Positions 43,901-54,937 of a DNA stretch of 64,000 bases are shown piece after piece. The stretch spans positions 107,859,908-107,923,907 of the forward strand of contig OX352763.1 of NCBI GenBank assembly GCA_947095585.1, written 5' to 3'. A program made the position numbers and the translations under genes. The stretch is from Nephrocerus scutellatus. Taxonomy: Eukaryota; Arthropoda; Insecta; Diptera; Pipunculidae. The notes beneath the pieces are model-generated. The model searched no databases and was not told the DNA's origin. It saw only the letters and a program-made list of their open reading frames with translations. Numbering within the stretch: the first letter of the stretch is position 1; the number at the start of each line of letters is the position of its first letter.

Positions 43901-46890
43901 ATAATTAACAAGCAATATAGACACATTTTACGAAGATGGCTTGCTCTAAGTACTGGACCACTGCAGCACTCCTTAAGAAACAACAAAACAACAAAAATGT
44001 TAAAATGATATTTCTGTAATGGTCTGTACTCACATTGGTAGTCCGTACTTTTATTACACTTACAAGTATAACAGTTCTTAATAAAATGATTAGGTCTATA
44101 GTCATTCCAGGCCAAAAGTATTTTTGTCGTAGTCTATGTATCGTTTTATAATTAACAAGCAATAAAGACACATTTTACGAAGATGGCTTCCTCTAAGTAC
44201 TGGACCACTTCAGCACTCCTTATGGTTTAAGAAACAACAAAAACGTTGAAATGATATTTCTGTAACGGTCTGTATTCCCATTGGTGTTCCATAATTTTAT
44301 TTCACTTACAAGTATAACAGTTCTTAATAAAATGTTTACGTCTATAGTCATTCCAGGCCAAAAGTATTTTTGTCGTAGTCTATGTAGGGTTTTATGGATG
44401 CCCTCGTGTCCGGCAGCTGGAGAGTCATGTGCCGAACTCAGCAAATTTAAGTTAACTTTGTATCTATTTATAATTAACAAGCAATATAGACACATTTTAC
44501 GAAGATGGCTTGCTCTAAGTACTGGACCACTGCAGCATTCCTTATGGGTTTAAGAAACAACAAAATTCAGGGTGTTGCCATTCTATGTTCTGGGATAGGG
44601 TCCCAGAAAGTCAATGTACAGACGTTGAAATGATATTTCTTTAACAGTCGGTACTCCCAATGGTCGTCCGTACTTTTATTACACTTACAAGTATAACAGT
44701 TCTTAATAAACTGATTAGGTCTATAGTCATTCCAGGCCAAAAGTATTTTTGTCGTAGTCTATGTATCGTTTTATAATTAACAAGCAATAAAGACACATTT
44801 TACGAAGACGGCTTCCTCTAAGTACTGGACCACTGCAGCACTCCTTATGGTTTAAGAAACAACAAAACAACAAAAACGTTGAAATGATATTTCTGTAGCG
44901 GTCTGTATTTCCATTGGTGTTCCATATTTTTATTTCACTTACAAGTATAACAGTTCTTAATAAAATGCTTACGTCTATAGTCATTCCAGGCCAAAAGTAT
45001 TTTTGTCGTAGTCTATGTAGGGTTTTATGGATGCCCTCGTGTCCGGCAGCTGGAGAGTCATGTGCCGAACTCAGCAAATTTAAGTTTACTTTGTATCTAT
45101 TTATAATTAACAAGCAATATAGACACATTTTACGAAGATGGCTTGCTCTAAGTACTGGACCACTGCAGCACTCCTTAAGAAACAACAAAACAACAAAAAT
45201 GTTAAAATGATATTTCTGTAATGGTCTGTACTCACATTGGTAGTCCGTACTTTTATTACACTTACAAGTATAACAGTCATGTGCCGAACTCAGCAAATTT
45301 AAGTTTACTTTAAAATTGTATATATTTTTATTTAACATAATTAACAAGTAATAAAGACACATTTTACGAAGATGGATTCCTCTAAACACTTAACCACAGC
45401 AGCATTCCTTATGGGTTTAAGAAACAACAAAATTCTGGGTGTTGCCATTCTACTTTCTGGGACGAAAGTCAATGTACAGACGTTGAAATGATATTTCTTT
45501 AACAGTCGGTACTCCCATTGGTGGTCCGTACTTTTATTACACTTACAAGTATAACAGTTCTTAATAAAATGATTAGGTCTATAGTAATTCCAGGCCAAAA
45601 GTATTTTTGTCGTAGTCTATGTATCGTTTTATAATTAACAAGCAATAAAGACACATTTTACGAAGATGGCTTCCTCTAAGTACTGGACCACTGCAGCACT
45701 CCTTATGGTTTAAGAAACAACAAAACAACAAAAACGTTGAAATGATATTTCTGTAACGGTCTGTATTTCCATTGGTGTTCCATAATTTTATTTCACTTAC
45801 AAGTATAACAGTTCTTAATAAAATGATTAGGTCTATAGTAATTCCAGGCCAAAAGTATTTTTGTCGTAGTCTATGTATCGTTTTATAATTAACAAGCAAT
45901 AAAGACACATTTTACGAGGATGGCTTCCTCTAAGTACTGGACCACTGCAGCACTCCTTATGGTTTAAGAAACAACAAAACAACAAAAACGTTGAAATGAT
46001 ATTTCTGTAACGGTCTGTATTCCCATTGGTGTTCCATAATTTTATTTCACTTACAAGTATAACAGTTCTTAATAAAATGTTTACGTCTATAGTCATTCCA
46101 GGCCAAAAGTATTTTTGTCGTAGTCTATGTAGGGTTTTATGGATGCCCTCGTGTCCGGCAGCTGGAGAGTCATGTGCCGAACTCAGCAAATTTAAGTTTA
46201 CTTTGTATCTATTTATAATTAACAAGCAATATAGACACATTTTACGAAGATGGCTTGCTCTAAGTACTGGACCACTGCAGCATTCCTTATGGGTTTAAGA
46301 AACAACAAAATTCAGGGTGTTGCCATTCTATGTTCTGGGATAGGGTCCCAGAAAGTCAATGTACAGACGTTGAAATGATATTTCTTTAACAGTCGGTACT
46401 CCCAATGGTCGTCCGTACTTTTATTACACTTACAAGTATAACAGTTCTTAATAAAATGATTAGGTCTATAGTCATTCCAGGCCAAAAGTATTTTTGTCGT
46501 AGTCTATGTATCGTTTTATAATTAACAAGCAATAAAGACACATTTTACGAAGACGGCTTCCTCTAAGTACTGGACCACTGCAGCACTCCTTATGGTTTAA
46601 GAAACAACAAAACAACAAAAACGTTGAAATGATATTTCTGTAACGGTCTGTATTCCCATTGGTGTTCCATACTTTTATTTCACTTACAAGTATAACAGTT
46701 CTTAATAAAATGTTTACGTCTATAGTCATTCCAGGCCAAAAGTATTTTTGTCGTAGTCTATGTAGGGTTTTATGGATGCCCTCGTGTCCGGCAGCTGGAG
46801 AGTCATGTGCCGAACTCAGCAAATTTAAGTTTACTTTAAAATTGTATATATTTATAATTAACATATTTAACAATCAATAAAGGCACATTT
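43780..46890 (-). repeat. Tandem amplification of an integrase zinc-finger segment
   Basis: Ten copies of a block containing (plus strand) GGCCAAAAGTATTTTTGTCG start near 43787, 44107, 44351, 44735, 44988, 45590, 45844, 46097, 46480 and 46732. Spacings fall mainly into two classes, about 253 bp and about 380 bp. The minus-strand translation repeats SSAHDSPAAGHEGIHKTLHR and LRQKYFWPGMTIDVNILLRT. The longer units add FQRLYIDFLGPYPR, the first catalytic Asp of the core. The last C..C half of the finger (CYTCKCNKS) appears in another frame. Some units lack the HxxxH half. The long minus-strand frames (up to 220 codons) run through several units and are not a functional gene. Confidence 0.9.
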
Positions 46891-47699
46891 TACTTTCTGA
46901 AAACAAATGGTGGTTTAAATTGATTTGTGAACAAACAAAAGTGCTGGTCTAAATCCTTACGGCCAGCATACCTTAGCTAAGCTTTTCAAGATTAGCATGA
47001 AGATTCTGCATGAGCGACACGTTTACGGGTAAGTTATATCAGTTAATGACACAGTCGTGGAGTCGATATCAACCCCTAAACAATTATCAATAGATTGGAG
47101 AAGCAATCATAAAAACCCAATAGATACTATCGATACTATTCGATAATATCAAAAAAATCTTTAACAATCCATTTGTAATTGCAATATTCAACCTAACGGA
47201 TACTCGATCCGACAAAATCAACAAAATCTTTAGGTTCGACCTATATATAAATTTCAAGTCCAAAAGATATAATTTATAATTGTAATTTCAACAAATAACC
47301 GAACAGATACTCGATCCGATAAAATCAATAAAATAGTTCACGATCCGAACTACAGGTTCGATCTTCAATTGTCACATTTAAAAATGTTTATAATCTTTAA
47401 CCAATTAAAACCCAAGAGCTTAAAATAAAGTAGACTATGTAAGCGGGAGTAAATACCCCATATGTATTTCCTGTATATTTGTATAACACAACATATTATG
47501 TACATAAGAAACATATTGTAGAGCAGAGTAGATTTATGATTTTTTCACAAAAAGAGTTCATTTCAACATTTAACTTAGAAAAATAAAGAAAGTTACTCCG
47601 AACAATACTGAATTCCAAATAGTTCTTCTTTTGCTATCCAATCTTTTCAACAGATACAAAAAGAGATGCAAGGATTCTCCTCGAAACTCCCGTTTGTTG
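46891..47699. repeat. AT-rich stretch with a ~130-bp tandem duplication
   Basis: Two related blocks (about 47170-47260 and 47278-47375) share GGATACTCGATCCGACAAAA or its variant ACAGATACTCGATCCGATAA, a TCAACAAAATC-type segment and AGGTTCGACCT/AGGTTCGATCTT. No gene recognised in the rest. Confidence 0.6.
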
Positions 47700-47960
47700 A
47701 CTCTGTTAGATGGCACATAAATTAAAGTTAGAAGACGCTGTCGCTCGAGGTACATTCTTCACAGAAGCTGACGATCCCGAGAACTACTTTTACAATCTTC
47801 TTGTCCAATATTTACCGTTCCGCGATACGAACGAACTGAGTCACCTAAGAAAGCAGGTCAGTGGGCGGGAGGTCAGTGGGCGGGGGTCAGTGGGATGGGG
47901 CAGCCAGGAAACGCGGGTGTAAGTGGGCGTGGCGTCAGTGGGCGGGTAGAAAAGCGCCCG
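47700..47960 (+). pseudogene. Fragment of an unidentified mobile-element protein (copy 1), followed by a GC-rich minisatellite
   Basis: The frame at 47710-47850 reads HKLKLEDAVARGTFFTEADD, then PENYFYNLLVQYLPFRDTNE. A related frame occurs at 51090-51310, so it belongs to a repeated element. The ADDPENYFYNLL then QYLPFR texture resembles Helitron/Helentron helicase proteins, but I cannot confirm it. 47853-47945 is a run of GGTCAGTGGGCGGG-like units, unusually GC-rich for this window. Confidence 0.45.
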
Positions 47961-48134
47961 GGAACAGCTAGTGATTTTATAAAAAAAAACCTTGTCGCAG
48001 TTCATTAGATTTTATATCAACTTTCGACAGAGCAGATCGAGCTCCTGAATAAAAGTGTCAGTTCTGTATAGTTTTTCTTTCTCATTGTAAGTAATATCAA
48101 TAATTGTATAGTATAATTATTAGTTATAATAATA

Positions 48135-49411
48135 AAGGGTTATCCATTTTGCGGTTTCAAAAGTATAGGGCTGGAATTCGACATCTGTCAAACTAAGTTG
48201 TTAAAACAATTTTTACGAAAATGGATCGCTTAACTATCGCACAACGCTTGAAAATTGTAAAAACCTACTACAAAAATGGTGATTCTGCCACAGCCATAGA
48301 TCGTGCTTTAAGAGGAGATTATGGTTTACATAATCGTCCAACTACGCAAGCAATTGGCAAAATTGTGAAGAAATTAGAAGAGACTGGATCGGTTACAGAT
48401 ATTGTAAGGCCTGTGCATCGTCGTTTCGCTCGTACCACTGAAAATATCGCCGCTGTAAGTGAAAGTGTTGCCGAAGACCCGAATGTGTCGATTCCTCGTC
48501 GTTCTCAGGAATTAGGACTGTCTAACGGCACAATATGGCGTATTTTGCATTTGGATCTACACCTACATCCATATAAAATTCAGCTCACACAACAACTGAA
48601 GCCAGCTGACCATTCACAACGTCGTAGATACGTCGAATGGGTGCTTGAACAACATGCGGTGGACGGCGATTTTTCGAACAAAATATTCTTCAGCGATGAA
48701 GCACATTTCTCACTCGGTGGGTATGTTAACAAACAAAATTGTCGTATTTGGGGTTCTGAGAATCCTCAAGTAATTGAAGAGAGGCCATTACATCCACAAA
48801 AAGTCACTGCTTGGTGCGCTCTTTGGTCCGGAGGTGTGATTGGACCTTACTTCTTCGAAAACGACAATGGAACGACTGTCACCGTCAATTCGGAGGTTTA
48901 TGGTCATATGCTAACCGATTTTTTTTTTGCCTGCTATTGAAGAATACGACTTAGAAAATATGTGGTTTCAACAAGACGGTGCCACATGCCACACAACTTG
49001 AGCGAATATGGCTTTATTGCAAGAGACATTTCCTGGCCGCGTAATTTCTCGTCGTGGCGATATCAACTGGCCACCAAGATCATGCGATTTGACACCGCTT
49101 GACTTTTTTTGTGGGGCTACGCGAAAGACCGTGTTTATGCAGATAAACCTTTAACTCTTGAGCACTTAAAAACCAATATTCGTCAAGTTATGGCTGAGAT
49201 ACTGCCCAATATGTGTCAAAAAGTGGTCAAAAATTACCTCAAAAGAATTGATGCTTGCAACAATTCGCGTGGCGGTCATTTAAATAATGTAGTGTTTCAC
49301 ACATAATGTCAACGTTCAAACTTTATAATAAAAAAGAAATATCATGATAAAAAATATTTTATATGTGTTTTATTTACGTTTACTTTTGAAACCGCAAAAT
49401 GGATAACCCGT
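48135..49411 (+). mobile_element. Tc1/mariner-superfamily transposon with 31-bp inverted repeats
   Basis: The left end AAGGGTTATCCATTTTGCGG, then TTTCAAAAGTA (48135-48165), and the inverted right end (49381-49411) match except at the second base. Both sides carry TA (48133-48134 and 49412-49413), the expected target duplication. Length 1277 bp, with one transposase gene between the ends. Both termini and flanks are preserved, unlike the other DNA transposons in the window. Confidence 0.95.
48221..49306 (+). pseudogene. Transposase of the 48.1 kb element, broken by two frameshifts and one stop
   Basis: DDE transposase that would cut and paste the element. N-terminal helix-turn-helix: MDRLTIAQRLKIVKTYYKNG then RPTTQAIGKIVKKLEETGSV, with a second helix set near SIPRRSQELGLSNGTIWRIL. 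Core: FFSDEAHFSLGGYVNKQNCR (first Asp), VTAWCALWSGGVIGPYFFEN, MWFQQDGATCH (second Asp, about 48977) and RSCDLTPLDFF (third Asp, about 49087). I count 36 residues between the last two Asp. Breaks: a ten-T run after GA (48918-48928) has one T too many; TGA at about 49000 follows CHTT, where an Arg codon is likely; a seven-T run near 49104-49110 has one T too few. It ends RGGHLNNVVFHT before TAA at 49304-49306. The T-run errors could be recent mutations or assembly errors. Confidence 0.9.
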
Positions 49412-49927
49412 TAATATTATTTTTTCGGAACCTTATCGTATGACATTTTCATATAATAACTAGCTGATTAAAATAATAAAGTAGTATTTTTGTGTTTTTT
49501 TTTTGGATATTTATAACATCTTTTAGAAATTTCAAATTTTACAGAAGATTGTACTTTCTCATCCTTACAGAATCTTCTTCTAAATAAATAAAAATAAAAT
49601 GCTGTTCGTTTGTAAGAGTATCACTTGAGAACAGCTTTACATATTTGGCTCATTATTATTTTTAAATATTCATCATAGTCTAGGTAAGGTTTATACGGAA
49701 AGAAAAATCGGTAAAGTTACCTGAAATATTGGAAAATTCGGGAAAAACTGAAAACGATTTTTTAGGGTTTCAGTTGGTGGAAGGTCAGTGCGAGGGTAAT
49801 TGGTTGGCTGGGTGATCATTGTGGTGGGGCAGCCGTGAAACGTCGGGTAAAGTGAAAGTGAAGAAGTGGTATTGTGAACAAATAAAAGCGCTTTTTTAGT
49901 GTGAGTAAGCAATAGTAATCAGTTGGA
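49412..49927. other. Stretch without a recognised gene
   Basis: 49745-49920 loosely resembles 47850-48050 (GGTCAGTG, GGGGCAGCC, GAAACG, AATAAAAG in the same order). Both could be diverged LTR or leader copies. Nothing else was recognised. Confidence 0.35.
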
Positions 49928-50200
49928 TCATCTGCGATCAAGCAACGAAATCAGTCGGAAAGTCAATCCCTTGAATAATTCTGAGGCCTTGTCGATAGTT
50001 ATGGTTTTCGACTGTAAAGCAAAATTTACTCTATCAACAGATTTCAAAACTTGATCCCAAATTTGCGGGCTACATATAAATTTAAAGTTTATTATGTCCA
50101 TTAGGTTTTTAGCTGTAGCAGTTGTTTCCGTATTAAAATTGTTGGTAGTTAGAATCTTAAGCACTTGCCAAATTTGTGGTATTTGCTTTGAGGGGTCTAG
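49928..50200 (-). pseudogene. hAT-related (ZMYM1-like/DUF4371) protein fragment
   Basis: The minus-strand frame contains IINFKFICSPQIWDQVLKSV, DRVNFALQSKTITIDKASEL, then FKGLTFRLISLL. This resembles the helical segment of hAT-derived zinc-finger MYM-type-1-like proteins (F.F....IW..IL..V..V...LQSKTI.ID.A). An ILTTNNFNTETTATAKNLM block before it corresponds loosely to the LS.TRWSSR.EA..AL motif of that family. It is about 90 residues of a normally 600-800-residue protein, so only a fragment. Confidence 0.6.
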
Positions 50201-50641
50201 CTTTAGGCGCCCACCTAGTACTATTATAAACACTCAATATTTCACATTCATTTTTATGTACTCACCATTATTATACCAACTATTAAAAACGAGCACTTGA
50301 TAAGCAGTCAGTCATAACGAGGTAACCAATAAGGTCTGATATTTTTGTTGTTTGTGGCACAAGCGGAAATTTAAATAAAATTTGTAATAAAATATATTAA
50401 TTGGTTAAAAAGCAAACTTGTATAATTACTTTAATAAGAAGATCTTAGATTTAATTTTATATTCATTCTGTTTTGGACAAATAAAGTAAACGATTGTTGT
50501 TAAATCCGCAATCTATCTTTTTTTTTAACAAATCAAACTTGAAAAAGTTTAACTTATGTATTACTTGTTCCATATATGTAGTTTTACTTGTATGTACTTG
50601 TTAGTTGGTGAGTCTTATGAAAGAATTTACAATTACAAGTA

Positions 50642-50949
50642 TGTTCTGGTATTTGCTAGATTGTTAAAATGGAACAGAATAGGATAGAATTGGCTATAAA
50701 TTGCCCACACTTTGTCGCATCTAGTTAGTTATCATTTAAATTTTCACCGGAGCAGATGGAGGAGCAGTAAAAAAGTTTTATTGTGAATAAAAGTGTTATT
50801 TGTGTAAATTATAAGTAATCACCAGTGTAAATTTGTGAACTCTGGCTATTTGTGAAATAAAGTTATAATTTGTGAATAATCGAGCTTGTGTTGTGTTTTT
50901 ATTTGCAATATCCATTACGAACTCTTTAGTAAGCCTAAATTTCGTAACA
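50642..50949 (+). mobile_element. Candidate solo LTR (TGTT...AACA)
   Basis: The 308-bp segment starts TGTTCTGGTATTTGCTAG and ends AAGCCTAAATTTCGTAACA, so its ends mirror each other as in LTRs. A TATAAAT-like box (50695-50701), an AATAAA (50859-50864) and a GTG-rich region before the end are LTR-like. A partial match to its start occurs at 24450 and to its end at about 28006-28045. No 5-bp target duplication could be confirmed. Confidence 0.5.
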
Positions 50950-51089
50950 ATATCTTCAAGGCTACTGTCCGCCAAAATGATTAAATATCGCCGGTTCTAA
51001 AGGGGCTGCTTCAAGGAAGCGCGGTTTGGCTGATAAACCATTTCTTAATTACTGACGCCAGTTATGGGGAAGTTGAAGCAGAGATGTAT

Positions 51090-51310
51090 CAAAAGCAGCA
51101 CAACATTTAAAATTAGAAGACGCCCGCTATCGTTCGAGTGCCATTCTTCAGAGTAGCTGACGATTTCGAGGACTATTTTTACAGGCTTCTTGCCCAATAT
51201 TTACCGCGTTCCTCTGCGAGAACGAACCTATTGGCAGACTACGGGTCATTTAGGGAAGCATACTCGGCCGTAGAAGTTCAGCTCAATACCTAAAGCACGC
51301 ATATATAAAT
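51090..51310 (+). pseudogene. Fragment of the unidentified mobile-element protein (copy 2)
   Basis: Read across a frame change it gives HLKLEDARYRSSAI, VADDFEDYFYRLLAQYLPRS, then LADYGSFREAYSAVEVQLN, paralleling the 47700-47850 fragment and extending it. A downstream piece RQLEKAINQAITSIQLADPK (51330-51388) may belong to the same protein. The FREA motif fits Helitron helicase-like proteins, which is suggestive only. Confidence 0.45.
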
Positions 51311-51389
51311 TCTTTGAACACCAGACCGACAGCTGGAAAAAGCTATCAATCAGGCTATCACTTCCATCCAGCTGGCCGATCCAAAAATT

Positions 51390-52374
51390 TTATTTTCTCT
51401 CTTCGTAAGGTCGTATTCATATGTTTTAATTACGTTGAATATAAATGGGAAAAGTGCTAAATGAAACTTAACTAATGCAAACTTATCGAACGTCAGTAAT
51501 TTAATAATCACTTAACTTCTTTATTTAAAGTTTCCTTTAAAATTCGATAAAAATTATTTAATACAGACTTCGAGAAGTCAATAGTACCATGGCTTTCGGT
51601 GTGTTTTTTCGATTCGATTTTACCACCCACTCTATATTAACTTTCATACGGCCAATAGCCAATATTTTCCCTTTTGGAGCATTTACGTTTGGACGCTAAG
51701 GTAAGTCTTTTAATCCTTTTACACTTATTACAATTCTCTATTTATTTTACCTTGTCTCCTCTGTCTCTCATCTGGATGACATACATGATCTGATATGTCT
51801 GACACAACCCAATTAGATGGACTGTGCGACTGTGGGATGATTACTAGATTGGACTCTAGAAACATTTTTCATCTGGATCACACATGCGTTTTTCGGACCT
51901 TCTGCTTTCGGATCGAACCGATCTGACCTTTTCATCTGAACTACACTTTATATTTTCAACTTATCTCCTATTTTATGCTACCCTATATGCCTGATTTGCT
52001 TATTATTATATTATAATTCTAACATTGTGTTAACGTTTCTTATTATCTTTTTTTTAATATAGAATTTTAACTTTTGCAATATCATGTTAACGTCACATTA
52101 TTTTTTATTTAAATAATCCAGTACCCACTCTCTCGTGGAATATTTGGCATTGTCGCCTATATTCTGTGATGGTAGAATTTGAGTTGTAAGAATTGTCCAA
52201 AAGGGATATCCAAATGATACGAGGCTGCAGCGGACACTTGGAATTAATGATGATTGTTTACTTTGGGAAACCCCTGGCAACCCTAGTTTGTTTGCCTATT
52301 TTTTTTTGCATATATAATAATGTTGCACTGCATTATTATTATACGAGTATATATTCGTTTTGGCTATGGGTTGG
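51390..52374. other. Stretch without a recognised gene
   Basis: AT-rich. CATCTGGAT-type words repeat at 51768, 51870 and 51930 without a clear unit. No coding match. Confidence 0.35.
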
Positions 52375-52592
52375 TGGCGTCACTCCCCATCTCCTTTTTA
52401 CGCATTGTCATCTGTCTCGCCAAATCAGGCGATGCCAAATTGCGCTATATTTCTTTTTTGTACATATTATAATATTGTACGTACGTGCACATTTTTATAT
52501 ATATTTTATTTGACTTTGGGTCTGCGGCGTCACTCCCCATCCCCTTTTTATGCATTGGCAACTGTCTCGCCAAATCATGCGATGTCGATTTC
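52375..52592. repeat. Direct repeat of a ~65-bp block, 150 bp apart
   Basis: GGCGTCACTCCCCATCTCCT, then GTCTCGCCAAATCAGGCGAT, at 52377-52441 recurs as GGCGTCACTCCCCATCCCCT, then GTCTCGCCAAATCATGCGAT, at 52527-52590. Each copy is preceded by TTTGGCTATGGGT/TTTGACTTTGGGT, so the duplicated unit is probably about 150 bp. Confidence 0.8.
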
Positions 52593-52599
52593 TCCATTA

Positions 52600-53495
52600 T
52601 CTTCCATGCATACAGCCTAAAAACCGGATGCATGAGAATCTAATCGACACGATGGGAGCACAACACCCTATGAGTATGGTCTGCATACCATACCAACCGG
52701 TCGTTGCTGCAACGAAGATTTCCTGTATGCTTTTTGGCAAAAGCATGGAAAAATGAAAAATGCAACGGACAGTTGCGATGGAGATTTTGCCCAAGTCGGT
52801 CATACTCTCGTGGTCCATTTTTCGTATTCGTTTTTTTTGATCCAGCTACGCAGCTTGCAGCTCAATTCAATTTCAATTGTTGTTCAGTTTTTTTTTTTGA
52901 CGTAAATTCGGTCCTAATTATTAGCTCGACATAATTGGCCTACAAAGAAAAGTGCTTATTGGAACTTTTTATAAAGTCAGTGTTATGAAACCAAAACCTC
53001 CGACAGATAAAATTAGAACTTTCTTAAGATTGACAAGGAATGGCGATTAAGATTTTGACCAGTACGGTCGTGGACTAGTCGACAGTTCGAAAACTTTCTG
53101 TTTGTGCTTTCGCAGAGAAAATTATTTTATTTGTGGTTTTTGGCGTGTCCATAGTGGCAGAGAAAAATATTTCTCTTGGTGCTTTCGCGTGCCCACAGAG
53201 GCAGGGAAAGATATTTCTTTTGGTGCTTCACGTGTCCATAGTGGCAGAGTAAGTTATTTTTTTGATGCTTTTTGGACCATCGAAAATGCGTATCGGGTTG
53301 CCATGTTCCAGTGGACTGCATACCCACCAACCGAATTTTAAAGTCTCCCGACATCATCACAGCATCAGTACGGCCTTCAACAACGACCTCTACTATTCGG
53401 TATTAAATTGTATCGCTTTCTTGATCGTAAATTTATTGTTTTGTTGAAAATAAAAGTTTTTCTTAATTTACATGGTAAATTACAGAAGGATACTA
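52600..53495. repeat. Non-coding stretch with a ~43-bp tandem repeat
   Basis: At 53100-53275 three to four units of about 43 bp follow each other. Each carries GCGTGTCCATAGTGGCAGAG, AAAAATATTTCTCTT and GGTGCTTT with variation; unit starts are near 53143, 53187 and 53230. No gene was recognised in the flanks. Confidence 0.75.
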
Positions 53496-53497
53496 AG

Positions 53498-54317
53498 TGT
53501 TGTAAGGGGAAGTCCCGAAGTGGTAGTTTAGATTAGAGGAAAGTTAGAATACAAGATGTAAATGAATAAACAATTGTTGTAAACCAAAGATCGGTAGTGA
53601 TATTAGAAGGGTCCTGCTCTAACTATTGAGTCAATACTGGTATATCTCTCTAGATGAACGTTGATTGACGTAGACCAATCTTATTGGAATACAAACTGCA
53701 ACAATTCAGATGCAGAAATAAAGGAATAGTCCACACAAAAAAAATTGTGTTTTATATTTTCTGCAAAATATTTGGAGGTGCAAGCAACAGGTCTAAAGGC
53801 CATACCATCGGGTGAAAGATCTACAGCTACATCTACGCCACAAAGCCACAAATTGAGGTGCCATCGACAGGGCAAAAGACCATAAGACAGAGCAACCAGA
53901 TATTCATATCCACATCAACAACCACAACCATATAGCGACTATAAACAGACAAACAAGAAATCAGAATTTAAGGGGTAAGTTGATTACGCAGCATATATAT
54001 GTGGATTACCCTTAAGGAAATGTTGGCAACCCTGTCAGCAAAAGCTTAGCACAATAATTTGCATATAACGAAGAGAAGATCATCAAGAAGAAGGAGTCAG
54101 TCAAGCGTCGTCAAGCGGGAAGAAGAGAACAAGAAAAAAAAAAACGAGAAGAAACAATATTTTAGCAATTAATTTTTACCTCTTTAATTAACTTTCTTTT
54201 TAATAACTATATAACGATTAATCTCTTTTTTTTTAATTTAATAAACGTTAAAATATAAACAAACAAAAAACTAGAAATTGGACAAGTTAATTTAATTTGT
54301 TACTCTAATTAACTCTA
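53498..54317 (+). mobile_element. Candidate 5' LTR of a retrotransposon
   Basis: The segment begins TGTTGTAAGGGGAAGTCCCG and ends AATTAACTCTACA. It is immediately followed by TGGTGTCATAAGCGGGAT (54319-54336), which has the look of a tRNA primer-binding site of insect LTR retrotransposons (TGGTxxCxxAAGCGGGA). A long AATAAA-rich 3' part fits an LTR R region. No second LTR was found in the window, so limits rest on the TG...CA rule and the primer site only. Confidence 0.55.
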
Positions 54318-54937
54318 CATGGTGTCATAAGCGGGATACGGCAAAAGTCCTACATTTGTGCCGCTCCAGCTTCATGGAGCTATTATTTTAGAAGAAGTTC
54401 ACACTCAAAAGCATAAGTTCGCGACCCCAAAAAAAAGCATAAGCCTAAAATTTGTGTAGTGTGTTCGCGAATAAAACCTGAAATTTGTGTGGAAAGTTCG
54501 CGAGTAAGTTTGTGGCTCCTAAACTAATTTTGTGCCATTCCACGCTGCATTGTTTTCAAAGATTAGTTCTGGTCTAGTGCGTGACTGCAATAATTTCCAA
54601 AATAAGAGTTCGTGGCTCAAAAGCATTGCGCGATTATTGCAAGCATTGCAATTATTTTCGAAGTTAGAGTTCGTAGTTGAAAGCTTTTCGTGACTGCAAT
54701 TATTTTTGAAAACATTTTGAAAGCATTGCGAGACCGCAGTATATTAAAAGAAACGTTCGACACTAAAAAATTAAATTTTTTTGCTCTAACACAATTTTAC
54801 GCCGTTTCATGCAGAAATCATAGTTGCCTCTTTCAATCTTGATGAATTCGTTCCTTTTTTACGTTCAACCTCTTATATTTTGTATTGTATTCTGAACGCC
54901 TCTATTTCGTGTCGATACAATAGACATTTTGTTTTTA

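Noticed and set aside
44727..45389. 220-codon minus-strand open frame
   Set aside because: It runs through several integrase repeat units in alternating registers. The residues repeat and the frame is a product of the tandem array.
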